Positions 1 to 9,869 of a DNA stretch of 64,000 bases are shown one piece after another. Each line of letters begins with the position of its first letter. Positions within the stretch are counted from its first letter, which is position 1. This stretch comes from Sphagnum magellanicum. Lineage: Eukaryota; Streptophyta; Sphagnopsida; Sphagnales; Sphagnaceae. The position numbers and the translations under genes were made by a program. The notes below the pieces were generated by a model. That model saw nothing but the letters and a program-made list of their open reading frames with translations. It had not been told where the DNA came from and did no database searches. The stretch lies in assembly GCA_021904315.1 (NCBI GenBank), contig CM038915.1, positions 15,562,001 to 15,626,000 of the forward strand, given 5' to 3'.

Positions 1-1363
1 CATATATTTAGGAAAAAAAAAAAAATACAAAATTTTATATAAGAATATAATACAAGTATATTACTGGAAATTTGAATTTCTTTCAAATTTAGAAAGAGTT
101 TTCTAAAAAGATCGGGCAAAGTTTTTTTAATCACACTCGGGCTTCACATTGCTATGCACTACTAATGTCCAAGGTTTTTTTTTTCAAATTCCTTAAGTAA
201 GTCAATTAGCAACGATCCTCAACATTAATTAGCAATAAATGGCAATTGTCTTAGGTGAGTTGTAGCATTTTTACAAGAGTGTTGCTACATGTTTTGACCT
301 TACAAATGCCTAGATCTAGATGTGGCTAATTTAATTACATTAAATTTCAAAAAATGATGACAAAATCTCTAAAATCACAAAAAAAAATTTGTGTTTGTAT
401 GTGTCTTTTTTAAAAAAAAATTCCGAAAAAAAATTCTCCAAGTTGCAAAATTTTGTCACACAAAAAATAAATAAATGCTAGTGACAATGAAATGATGAAA
501 AAAATTAAAAATTAAGTTTCATTCGAATGAAAATATTGAATGACATTGCATGCAACTTGAAATGAATTGAAATTCAATCAAAACTCAACTTAAATTGAAT
601 GAAAATTCCAATTAACTGAATTCAATTGGATTCAGGTGCGATTACATTGAATTCAAATTCAATGTAAAAAAGAAACAAGCTACAAATTGTTACATAAAAT
701 ATCAAAAAATTCTAATCATTTTCATCATTTGTGATGGGGGAAAAAAAAAAGTTTTGAAAAAACTCAAATTTGAAAAATGACCCTTTTCCTTTCCATTCCA
801 TTCCATTTAAAGAAAAAATCCAAATCAAAATCTATTTTGGGTTTTAAATGGAATTTATTAACTCCAAAAATTGTCCCCTTATACCAGCTCCAATGTTACC
901 ATTTTGACTAGAGTAATAATAAGAACAAAAATGGTGCCTGGGTTTGTCACCTGTGGTTAGGGGAAAGTTAGTTTGGTGTTGGTTTTTTTACTTTTTACTT
1001 TTTACGTGACTGGGAAGGTAGATAATGGCTACGGGTGGGGGGGGGGGGGGGAGAACAAGCCCGATGCTTTTTAGGGTTGGCTACACAAGGCGCAATCGCG
1101 AGAAGCCACGGTCGCGAGACTTGCGACTTCCGACTCGCGACACAAAATTGCAGATAGGAAAACGTGCCAATTCTTGAGCGTAAAGCTATGGCGATGCGAT
1201 TCGCGACCACCCATCTGCTCATTCTCATGTTTAATGTCGAAATCTTGTGTTGGGTCTTTCGCGGATTTCTGCATTGCGAACCGCAAATTTAGGGTTTGAG
1301 GAACCTTGGACTCCGAGAAAGAAAGAGAAAGTGAGAGAGGAGGAGGAGGAGGAGGAGGAGGAG
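1..1363. other. AT-rich upstream region and 5' leader of the HRD3A-like gene
   Basis: The first 1000 bases are AT-rich with many short A and T runs and no coding signal I can support. A run of 15 G occurs at 1037-1051. A GGA tract (about 1337-1363) abuts the start codon of the next gene. The open frame extends upstream of that start through this tract and would add a run of glutamates, but that extension looks like leader sequence, because a signal peptide begins just after 1364. Confidence 0.5.
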
Positions 1364-4300
1364 ATGATGGGACCAAGTTTGCAGCGAGATTTGCGTGCTG
1401 TGATGCGGTTTATGGTGTTGCTGGTGGTATTTGTGCTATTGCCAGTAGTTTCGGCCACTAAGAATTTTGTGATATTGTTGGAAGATGATGATTCCAGAGA
1501 GCCCGTGGACTCAGTAAGTAACTCTGGTGAGGAGTTGGAAGGCTTGTCGGAGGAGAAGAAGATGGGGCGAATGGGATTCGCTTCTGATGCGGAAGAGCCC
1601 GTCGTAGAGTGGGATGAATTTGGAGATTCAGAGGACAAGACAGACGACGATCTGGATCCGGGTTCTTGGAAGCAGATGCTGGAGAATCCGGAAAGCTCCA
1701 GACAAGGCAGTGAGGTAGATACCTATATTGAGATTTTGGGTCGGACATTTTCGACAGAGTTTTGTTGGACTCCTTCTTGCCTCGAATTCATGTGCAATTT
1801 TGGTTTTGGGGGTTTTTTTTCCTTCGTTTGCTTTTTGTTTGTTTTTTTCCCCCTGATTTTGATAACATACATGTATTGCAGTATGCAGTGGGTGTAAGAA
1901 AGATGTTTGAAGGCATCATCAGTGAGGGAGAGCCAGTGATGCTGCTCAAGGAAGCCATCAGACATCTCCAAGCAGATGCAGATCATGGAAATGCTCATTC
2001 ACAATCCACTCTTGCATTTCTGCTTGCAACTGGTATCGGTGTACAACAGAGTGATTCAAAAGCATTTCTGTACCACCATTTTGCAGCCAAAGGAGGCAAC
2101 TTCCAATCCAAAATGGCTCTTGCATACACATACTCTCGGCAGCAGGTAGATATCAAACTCTCCTTCGAGCTCTCTCTGTCTCTGTCTCTGTCTCCCTCTC
2201 TGGCTCTGTTTCTCTGTCTCTCTCCCTCTGTGTCTCTGTCTCTTGGAGAGACCATCTAATTAGTCCATGAGGATTTTATGAACCTCAAAGGGCTACAAAA
2301 AAATTTGCAAGCGATTTGGAACTGGTTCGTAATCTGGGATTTTCTCTCTGGCAGATGCATGAGGAGGCTGTGAAATTGTACGCAGAACTGGCTGCAACAG
2401 CAGTGGCAAGCTTCATAAGCTCCAAAGATGCTCCTCTTATGGAACCAGTACAACTGAATGTTGGATTCGAAGAGAGCAGAGAAACATTGAAGAAATTCCG
2501 TGGAGAAGATGATGATGATTTTCAGTTCCTGGAGTATCAGGTATATATGGGAGGGATTGTTTTTCATTCTTTTAAACCTACAGTTGGTTTTTGAGCAAAA
2601 ACAATCACCTGCACGATTGATTGGCACTTTTGGCTGTGGCAATTTTTTTTGCTTAAGCCAGGATTCTCTTCATATGTTGCTGGATTGATTCTTCCTCATT
2701 GAAATTTTCAGTCTCTGGTTTTTCAATGCTGAAAACACAGACTGAAGAGGTTTGTAATGACTTTGGGCAGGCTCACAAGGGATATACAGAGGCGATGTAC
2801 CGATTGGGAGTATTTTACTATTTTGGGTTGCGAGGAGTGCATCGTGATCACAGTAAAGCGCTCACCTGGTTACTCAAAGCAGTAGAGAAATCTGATCCAC
2901 GATCAATGGAACTTCTTGGTGAGATTTATGCACGTGGATATGGTGTTGAGCGCAACTACTCGAGGGCATATGAATGGTTTCTGGAAGCTGCTCGTAAGAA
3001 ACACTATTCAGCTTTAAATGGAATTGGGTATCTTTACGTGAAGGGACAAGGTGTGGCAGATGGCAAGAACCATACCATGGTAAAATTATTGACAAATGTT
3101 ACTGAAAATTGTGAGATATGAGGATTCCCACACATTAGTGCAAAGGCATTATGTAGAGCACAGCAGCAGGATGTAGCTGGTGTGTGTACCCACAATCAAC
3201 CGGCAAGACTTTTGTGAAACAGAAAAACAAACAGCTTTCTCTAACCTGCAGTTTGTTCCTTTTCTGTGTTTGGTTGATCAGGCTAAGGAGTACTTTAAGA
3301 GGGCGGCAGAGGCAGGTGATTCACATGGCCATTACAACTTGGGTGTCCTCTACTTGGAAGGGATGGGTGTGAAGAAAGATGTGAAGGAGGCTTGCAAACT
3401 CTTCTTGATAGCAGCTAATAAGGGCCACCCAAAAGCCTTTTACCAGCTTGCCAAGATGCAACAAACAGGGATTCCAGGCATGAAGAAGGATGTAGCGACG
3501 GTAAGTAAGTAACAAAAAAAGGATTGATCTTTTTGTACGAGAATGTGCAATTTTCTTTGCTGGAGAAATTGCTATTCCACATGCGCCGCTGATTTGATTC
3601 CAAATTTTGGATCATTTGTGTAGGCAGCAGCACTCTACAAGATAGTGGCAGAGAGAGGCCCATGGGGTTCATTGATGTGGTGGGCACTAGAATGCTATCT
3701 TAAAGGGCAAATTGGTAAAGCTCTTCTCCTCTACATGCGAGCTGCTGAGCTGGGCTATGAAGCAGCCCAGAGCAATGCAGCCTGGATTCTGGAGAAGTAC
3801 CATAGTGAAGGGATCTGCCTTGGGAAAGCAGGTCTCTGCACAGATGTGGAGCGCCACCAACGTGCACATACCTTGTGGCGCTATGCTGCAGAGCAAGGGA
3901 ACGAGCATGCAGCACTGCTCATTGGGGATGCCTATTTCTATGGGCGGGTGAGTTGCACACCTCTGGAGCAACCTTGCTGTGTTTCCATTATGGATAGATT
4001 TGTCCAGTGGCCGTTCTATCCAAATGTTTTAGCTGCAAAGAAAAATTTGTGATTCAGTTGCAGTTTTCAACTGCCAAATTGTATACAGGGAACTGAGAAA
4101 GATCTTGATCGAGCAGCAGAAGCATACATGAGAACACAATTGCAACAGAATCCACAAGCTATGTTCAATCTGGGCTATATGTATGAACATGGATTAGGTC
4201 TGCCCAAGGACCTTCATCTGGCTAAGCGCCACTATGATCAAGCTCTTGACACTGAACCAGCTGCTGCCTTACCTGTCACTCTTGCTCTTATGGGCCTTTG

Positions 4301-4640
4301 GCTTCGGCAGCATTATGATGATAGCATTGTTGTAAGTTTTCCTGAACATCCATCAAACAAACAGGGATTATGGTTAAGTATTTTTTCATCTACAAGCTGG
4401 TTTTTCAAGTCTCTTACTTCTGACACTAACTCTCCACAAGCTTCTGATTGACTGCAGGTGAAAGCCATGGATTCACTGCCACAGATTATAGTGAGGGTTG
4501 GAGACTCATTTACGGGGTTCTTTATGGATGAGGGAAATGTTACACTCGTCACCCTCTTTGTTTGTTTGCTTACTGTGTTGTATCTACGACAAAGACAAAG
4601 GCGGGTGGTGGCTGTTAACATACAACCACCACCTCAATAA
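1364..4640 (+). CDS. HRD3A: HRD3/SEL1L-type ERAD adaptor (HRD3A, EBS5-like), 8 exons
   Basis: Exons 1364-1714, 1882-2145, 2355-2540, 2771-3079, 3282-3500, 3624-3947, 4089-4331 and 4458-4640 join into 692 residues; every intron is GT-AG and phase 0. Residues 1-31 form a signal peptide (hydrophobic [14 protein letters not shown]). Residues 32-117 are acidic. About 130-640 are Sel1-type TPR repeats with motifs such as [25 protein letters not shown] and [11 protein letters not shown]. Residues 659-675 form a transmembrane helix, followed by a short basic tail (RQRQRR). HRD3/SEL1L proteins are ER-membrane partners of the HRD1 ubiquitin ligase and select misfolded luminal glycoproteins for degradation; Arabidopsis HRD3A/EBS5 has about the same length and the same ending. 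The start at 1364 is followed at once by a second ATG (1367); either gives the signal peptide. The gene looks intact. The family call is secure; A versus B paralogue is not testable here. Confidence 0.95.
2165..2240. repeat. CT-rich microsatellite in HRD3A intron 2
   Basis: A run of degenerate CTCTGT and CTCTCC units fills the first half of intron 2 (2146-2354). It is intronic polypyrimidine sequence well upstream of the acceptor. Confidence 0.8.
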
Positions 4641-5886
4641 CCCCCCTTGTGTCTCTCTCTGCTCTGCTGTAATAGGTTTTGATACTGGATAAGGTTGAGG
4701 CAGTGATTTTTGTCTCTGTGCTCTGTCTCCATTTGTACCAGTAAGATCCACTGACAAGATCTGAAGTTGGAGAAAAGACACAAGACATCAATGTCACATG
4801 CACGACAGCATAGGTAATCTTGTCACATGCTCACTTCTGCAACCTGAGACCGCAATTTGGTCTTAGGGAATCTGCTATTTCCACCCCCATTAAAAGTGAT
4901 CACAATGATATACCCATGAGCTTTCATGCAAGCTATTCAACATGGAGCTGGAGATTATTGTCTCCTATACAAAATGGAGGTACCTCAAGATACATAGAAG
5001 TGGGTGCTACATGGGTCCGATTTTTATCGATACCTCAACAGATTTGTGCTTCTTGGCTGGCTCCAGGAGATTCTGGAAGCAGCAATGAAGTTAACCCAGA
5101 GCTTGGAAAACAGGGAAGATCAGGATGCTGCTGACCTCAAGGCTCATGCCTTGACAAGGAGATATTCCTGGAGTTGCTTCTTGTCTTGCTCTTAGGTGCA
5201 AAGGACTCAAACATCCTCCTCTTAATCTGAGTTTGCTTGAGAAATGGAGATGTATTTGCAAAGCAGACCACCCAATGTATTGAGATTGTGCAGAGTAATC
5301 AATCCTCTTGAGATTGTTTGTCATTTATACCCAATTCCATCCTGTTCTGCTGCACCTCTCAGGTGTCTTGAATCATCTTCATCAGCATCTGGGGATCAGA
5401 GTCTTGGGTGCATCAAATCCTCCATAATCTCCAAGCAGTGTGTGCGATTGTACTCCACAGTAACCTCCATCACTGTCAAGCATTTTTCTAGTCCCAACAG
5501 AGAGCTTGTGCCTGGTTTATATATCCTGTTTTCAAAAATGGCAATCTCAGCAAAAAGACACTCCTTTTCTTGAAAAGAGCATGACACAACCTGTGTTCAT
5601 TACTGCTCATGTTTGCAACTCTTCTTCCCATTTCTTGAATCTTGAGACAGAAAGAAGAACAAGCAGACTGCCTTACTGTGATGCAAAGATCTACTCCTTA
5701 CTTAAAAGCTTCTCCACATTATTAGATGCCAGGAAGCGTACTGCAATGATGTATTGTTTTACAAGAGACGATCTTCCTTGGATCGATCTCCAACATAGTT
5801 TCTGCATGAAATTATTTCTGAACCCTGTCGTCATCCATCGGAGAATCTGTGAAAGACCATGCAAGCAAGAAGAGAGCAAGGGAGAG

Positions 5887-5917
<31 letters not shown>

Positions 5918-6612
5918 TGTTCGTTTGCCTGCGGTTGGAGATGATGCCAGATCATGCATGCGTCATCGAGAGAAGATTCTTTGCTAACGGCTCGTTGCTG
6001 AAATGCCGTCGCAGCAGCAGCAGTCGTGGATGCTTTGCGCGTCTGAGCATGCATAGAGTTTTCTCCACAGAGCTCTCCATCGCACTGACGGATGCTGACG
6101 ATTTCTTCAAATGCATACAAGCAGCAGTCTCGTGGGAGATCGATCGATCGATCGACCGAGAGAGAGAGAGAGAGCTCTTTCTTGGAAAGACTGTACAGCT
6201 TCTAGAACACGTATCGAGGCCACCTGTTGTCTTCTCGCGGCTTCTTGAATACGTATGCAGAAAAAATCTTTGGTCGGCTTCTTGCAGCTTCCTTCGGTCA
6301 CTACTGTTCAAAATGCTGCAAGAATCCGCAGCTCTGCAAGAATCTGGGAACTTGGAAGTTGATCGGAAGCTCCCATCGACTTTGCAAACTCAGCATGAAC
6401 TCCGCGCTTGCACGCTGGCTGGCTCCGTTGCGAAGAACAAAGTCCAAGCAGAAGCTAGAAAGAAGAAGCAGAAGAAGGAAGAAGAAGAAGAATCAGAAGA
6501 AGCAGAAGCAAGAAGAAGAAGAAGAGGAGGAGTATCTTCTTCGCAGAAACAAAGGTGGATTCACAACGTCTTCGCCGTCATTCTTGACCAAAATTGTCGA
6601 TCAGAATGCCTA
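4641..6612. other. Spacer: HRD3A 3' region and GA-rich upstream region of the phosphorylase
   Basis: No conserved protein is recognisable. The first part is probably the HRD3A 3' UTR. An AG microsatellite lies at about 5894-5917 and a second GA run at about 6160-6174. TCGA repeats (6140-6157) and an AAGAAG-rich purine tract (6458-6540) follow. A 232-codon open frame at 5917-6615 owes its length to these simple repeats (ER, KKK, EEE and RRR runs), and I do not call it a gene. Part of this stretch may be transcribed leader of the next gene. Confidence 0.5.
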
Positions 6613-6993
6613 TAGAAGAAATCGGATACCAGAAGAACAATTGAGCGTAGAAGAAGCAGCAATCGATCGATCGAGATCGCAATTCCTGTAGAAGAAATCG
6701 GATACCAGACGAACAAGTGCACATACAAGAAGCAAGCAAGCAAGCAATCGAGATCGCAATTCCTATAGAAGAAATCGCATACCAGAAGAACAATGGCGTA
6801 TAGAAGAAGCGGCAAGCAATCGATCGAGATGGCGATTCCTAAAGAAGAAATCGCATACCAGAAGAACAATTACGCGTAGAAGAAGCGGCAAGCAATCGAT
6901 CGAGATCGCAATTCCAATAGAAGAAATCGGATACCAGAAGAACAAGTGCCGCATAGAAGAATCAAGCAAGCAATCGATCAAGATCGAGAGAGA
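6613..6993. repeat. 76-bp minisatellite, five units, just upstream of the phosphorylase start
   Basis: The phrase TAGAAGAAATCGGATACCAG recurs at 6613, 6689, 6766, 6842 (changed to AAGAAG) and 6918, a period of 76-77 bp. Units also carry AGAAGAACAA and a CAATCGATCGAGATCGCAATTCC block. The last unit runs into a GA microsatellite (about 6986-7003) ending about 30 bp before the ATG at 7036. The period is not a multiple of three, so the open frames across it are by-products. It probably lies in the promoter or 5' leader. Confidence 0.9.
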
Positions 6994-7035
6994 GAGAGAG
7001 AGAGCTTGGAGCAGAAGACTTGTCGTTTTGTGCGG

Positions 7036-7578
7036 ATGGCGGAGTTGAGGAAAGATCCGTTGGTGCAAAGGTGGGTGATCATCTCAGACAAGAGAGGGAA
7101 AAGGCCATCGGACTTCAAGGCCGCGAAGAGCACAGAGGATGTAAGACCAGGGCCGTGTGCATTCTGCCCAGGCTACGAGGAAGGAACAGGTCCAGAGACT
7201 TTTGCTATGCGAGATGGCGGAGAAGCAAATGCTTCAGACTGGCGAGTGCGCGTCATTGTGAACAAGTTTCCAGCCGTCGCACCAGACTTCCCTTGTGCTG
7301 ATTCCGCTGTTGGAGAAGGAACCGTGTTCGGAGAGTGTCGTCTTCCTGGGTTCGGCTCCCATGAGGTTGTGATCGAGACCCCCGACCACGACACTCCCTT
7401 TGTCGATCTGCCAGTCCCTCATATATGCGATGTAAGAAAGCTTTCTCTTCTTCTTCTTCAATAGATCACAATTGCAACAAAAATAAAATCTGCACATGCG
7501 TTGTTGCAATTCGCCTCCTGATGTCTGGATCCGTGTACATCTCTTTTCTCTCTCAGATCTGTGGAAGGATGAGGAAAA

Positions 7579-7619
<41 letters not shown>

Positions 7620-9634
7620 ACAGGTGTGTTGAAGACGGCATTCCTGTATCAAGTGGGCATGCATCAAGAAATCTAATAAGAAAAGGATACATGAATCAAG
7701 TTTGTTGTTTAGCTCTTATTGATCTTCTTGTTTCCTTTCTCCTCAATGATGTTGAAGAATTCTTTCTCTGTTGCAGATGTGCTGAAGAAGGCATACATTC
7801 CTATATGTATCAAGAAATTCTTTAAGAAGGGATGCACAAATGCACAACGTATCAAGTTTGTTGTTTTCTCTTCTTGATCTTCTTCCTTTCTCTGGCTTGA
7901 TGTTATAAGGAACTCTCTTTCCTTCTGTGTTGCAGGTGCTCAAGGCATATCAAGTGCGCATGAAATCTTTCAGAAAGGATGCACGCTTCAAGTACTGCCA
8001 GGTGATGATTTCAGACATCTCTTTTTCAAGTCTCTTCTTCTGAACTCACCCACTCACAGTGTGTGTGTGTGCACATCCTCTCTCCTCTTGCATCCTCTTG
8101 CTGATTTTTTTGGCTTTGTGTGTGTGTGTGTATGATGGCAGGTGTTTAAGAACAGGGGCAATAGGGCAGGAGCATCAATGACACATTCACATAGCCAGGT
8201 CCTTGCATTGCCCATTGCCACCCACAATATAGAGGATGAACTGCGGGGTGCAAAAGAGTACTACGACACACATGGACGCTGCATTTTCTGTGATGTTGTG
8301 GCACATGAATCTGCCATCAAGACCCGACTCATTGATGAGAACGAGCATTTTGTAACTGCGGCTCCATATGCACCACGGTTTCCATATGAGACTTGGTTGG
8401 TCCCAAAACGACATTCTTCCAATTATGAAACAGTTGGTGATGATGAGGTGAGCTCTCCACAAAATATGTCTGCCTCAGGACACTCTCTGCTCCTACTTGG
8501 TGATGGCTCAAAGATATGCATCAACATGTTTGCTTTGTTTTGTGTCTTTTTGTTTCATGGCTTAGGCTTAGATGCTTGCTTGTGCACAGGGACAAGCTAA
8601 AATGAAATGGAGCTTACCCTCCTCACAAGCTTGTTTTTGCAGCTTGTAAGAGGATACTATGAAAACTTTTTCTGATTACCTATGTCTCTTGAGTGCTGTT
8701 GCTAACATCATGATTGAGTCTTCCTGTTGCTTCCAAAAATGCAAGAGGAACTCATGATGCAGATTTAGCCAACATCATGACTGGGTCTTCCTGTCACTTC
8801 CAGAAATACAACAGAAACTCAGAACACGGATTTTGTAGAATGGTTTCCTCAGATCTTTGGGTAGATAATTCTTTGTATACTTATCTACACCTGCTGCCAT
8901 CATGATCTGATGAAGTCAATGGGTAGTCATGGCAGTTTGACACTGCTATTGGGCAACTAGTTGTGTATATGTATCTACACCCACTGCTGTCAGGATCTAA
9001 TGAAGTCGGTAGGTAGTCATGGCAGCTCTTCACTGCCATTCATGATGAAGGTGATGGTCTGACACTTTCTGAGCAACTCCCATAAGATTATGACCACACT
9101 CATTGTCATGTTACCTTCAAAATCTTCATTGTGGAGATTTCTTTGCAATCTCATAGATGTAGAAAGGTTGGCTATGATGGGGAGCATGTACCATGACTCC
9201 CCAGTAGTGATTTGTACCCATGACAACTTGGAAAGGTTTGCCATGAATCCTAGTCCCTTAAGCTCTTTTACACTTGATGCTTTTTGCTGCAACCAATCCT
9301 TGGGTCACAAGTTGATTTAGAGTACCGAATAATTCTGTATCTCACCTGGGTGGAGTGTAATCTCAACTGTGTGCAGCTACAAAGTTTGGCAGCGCTATTG
9401 AAGTTTATGTTGCAGAAGATGGACGTTGCATTTTCTCAACCACCTTACAATTTCATGATTCAGACTGCTCCTCTTGATCCTGACAATTGGGATCTACCAT
9501 ATTATCACTGGTATGTTCGACTTGTGCCCCAGCTTATTACTCTTGGTGGATTTGAACTTGGTAGTGGCTGCCACATAAATGCCGTTGCACCTGAGAAAGC
9601 AGCCGAATTCCTTCGAAATGTCAAAATCAACTAG
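7036..9634 (+). CDS. ADP-glucose phosphorylase, GalT/HIT family, 4 exons
   Basis: Exons 7036-7431, 7936-8001, 8142-8447 and 9377-9634 join in phase 0 into 341 residues, close to the Arabidopsis At5g18200 enzyme. Members of this branch are galactose-1-phosphate uridylyltransferase-like proteins; the plant one has ADP-glucose phosphorylase activity, passing AMP between ADP-glucose and phosphate through an AMP-histidine intermediate. Visible here: zinc cysteines Cys41 and Cys44 (CAFCPGYE), His118 in TPDHD (third ligand position), and THSHSQ with His169 (zinc) and nucleophile His171. A second CxxC (GRCIFCDVV) and the C-terminal HIT-like half (HWYVRLVPQL, GFELGSGCHINAV) follow. No plastid transit peptide is obvious. 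A UDP-sugar role cannot be excluded from sequence, but the motif context favours the ADP-glucose enzyme. Introns 1 and 3 contain duplicated sequence (see separate entries). Confidence 0.92.
7580..7616. repeat. CT microsatellite in phosphorylase intron 1
   Basis: A run of about 16 CT units lies just upstream of the first ghost acceptor. It resembles a polypyrimidine tract expanded by slippage. Confidence 0.85.
7622..7935 (+). pseudogene. Two decayed tandem copies of phosphorylase exon 2 within intron 1
   Basis: Real exon 2 starts at 7936 after a TGTTGCAG acceptor. Similar sequence follows two earlier acceptor-like sites: CTTACAG ending at 7623 and CTGTTGCAG ending at 7776. Each is followed, two bases later, by a frame beginning Val-Leu-Lys as in the exon; copy 1 then has a Gln-Val-x-Met stretch and copy 2 a KKFFKKGC stretch. 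The following intron flanks also match (TCAAGTTTGTTGTTT after both ghosts; a TTGATCTTCTT block in both). Spacing is 153 and 159 bp. Copy 1 runs into a stop, and the two-base offset would break the frame in both, so they look dead. Confidence 0.75.
8698..9025. repeat. Two short tandem duplications in phosphorylase intron 3
   Basis: Intron 3 (8448-9376, 929 bp) carries two diverged tandem pairs. The first is a block at about 8701-8760 (AACATCATGATTGAGTCTTC) repeated at about 8770-8830 (AACATCATGACTGGGTCTTC). The second is a block at about 8881-8935 ending GGTAGTCATGGCAG, repeated at about 8971-9025 with the same ending. No coding content is visible. Confidence 0.75.
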
Positions 9635-9829
9635 AACTGCGTCAAATTGGTAACCTCCACTCCCTCGTAGGTTATCTACCCATTGTTTCAAACCCATCAC
9701 AATTCAAAGCACCAATTCATAATCATTTAATATATTTTTAAAAATGACACTGCTAGCTTAGGCAACAATGGCTCTTGAGCACCTATTCCCATGCTTTTTT
9801 ATATTAATGTTTTGTAATCCAAATGTAAT

Positions 9830-9869
9830 ACACTTTGGATATACCCTCATTAAGGTATATCCAAAGTGT
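9830..9869. other. Perfect 16-bp hairpin downstream of the phosphorylase gene
   Basis: ACACTTTGGATATACC at 9830-9845 is followed by an 8-base loop and its exact reverse complement at 9854-9869. It lies about 200 bp past the stop codon, perhaps in the 3' UTR or just beyond. It could be a MITE remnant or a structured 3' element. Confidence 0.8.

Noticed and set aside
1247-1363. Upstream extension of HRD3A to a start at 1247
   Set aside because: It would put about 39 residues, including a Glu run, before a clean signal peptide.
5917-6615. A 232-codon + strand ORF before the phosphorylase
   Set aside because: Its length comes from GA, TCGA and AAG simple repeats; no conserved segment, and it runs into the 76-bp array.
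6561-7068. Minus-strand ORFs with repeated FWYAISSxGIAISID phrases
   Set aside because: Translations of the 76-bp minisatellite on the wrong strand.
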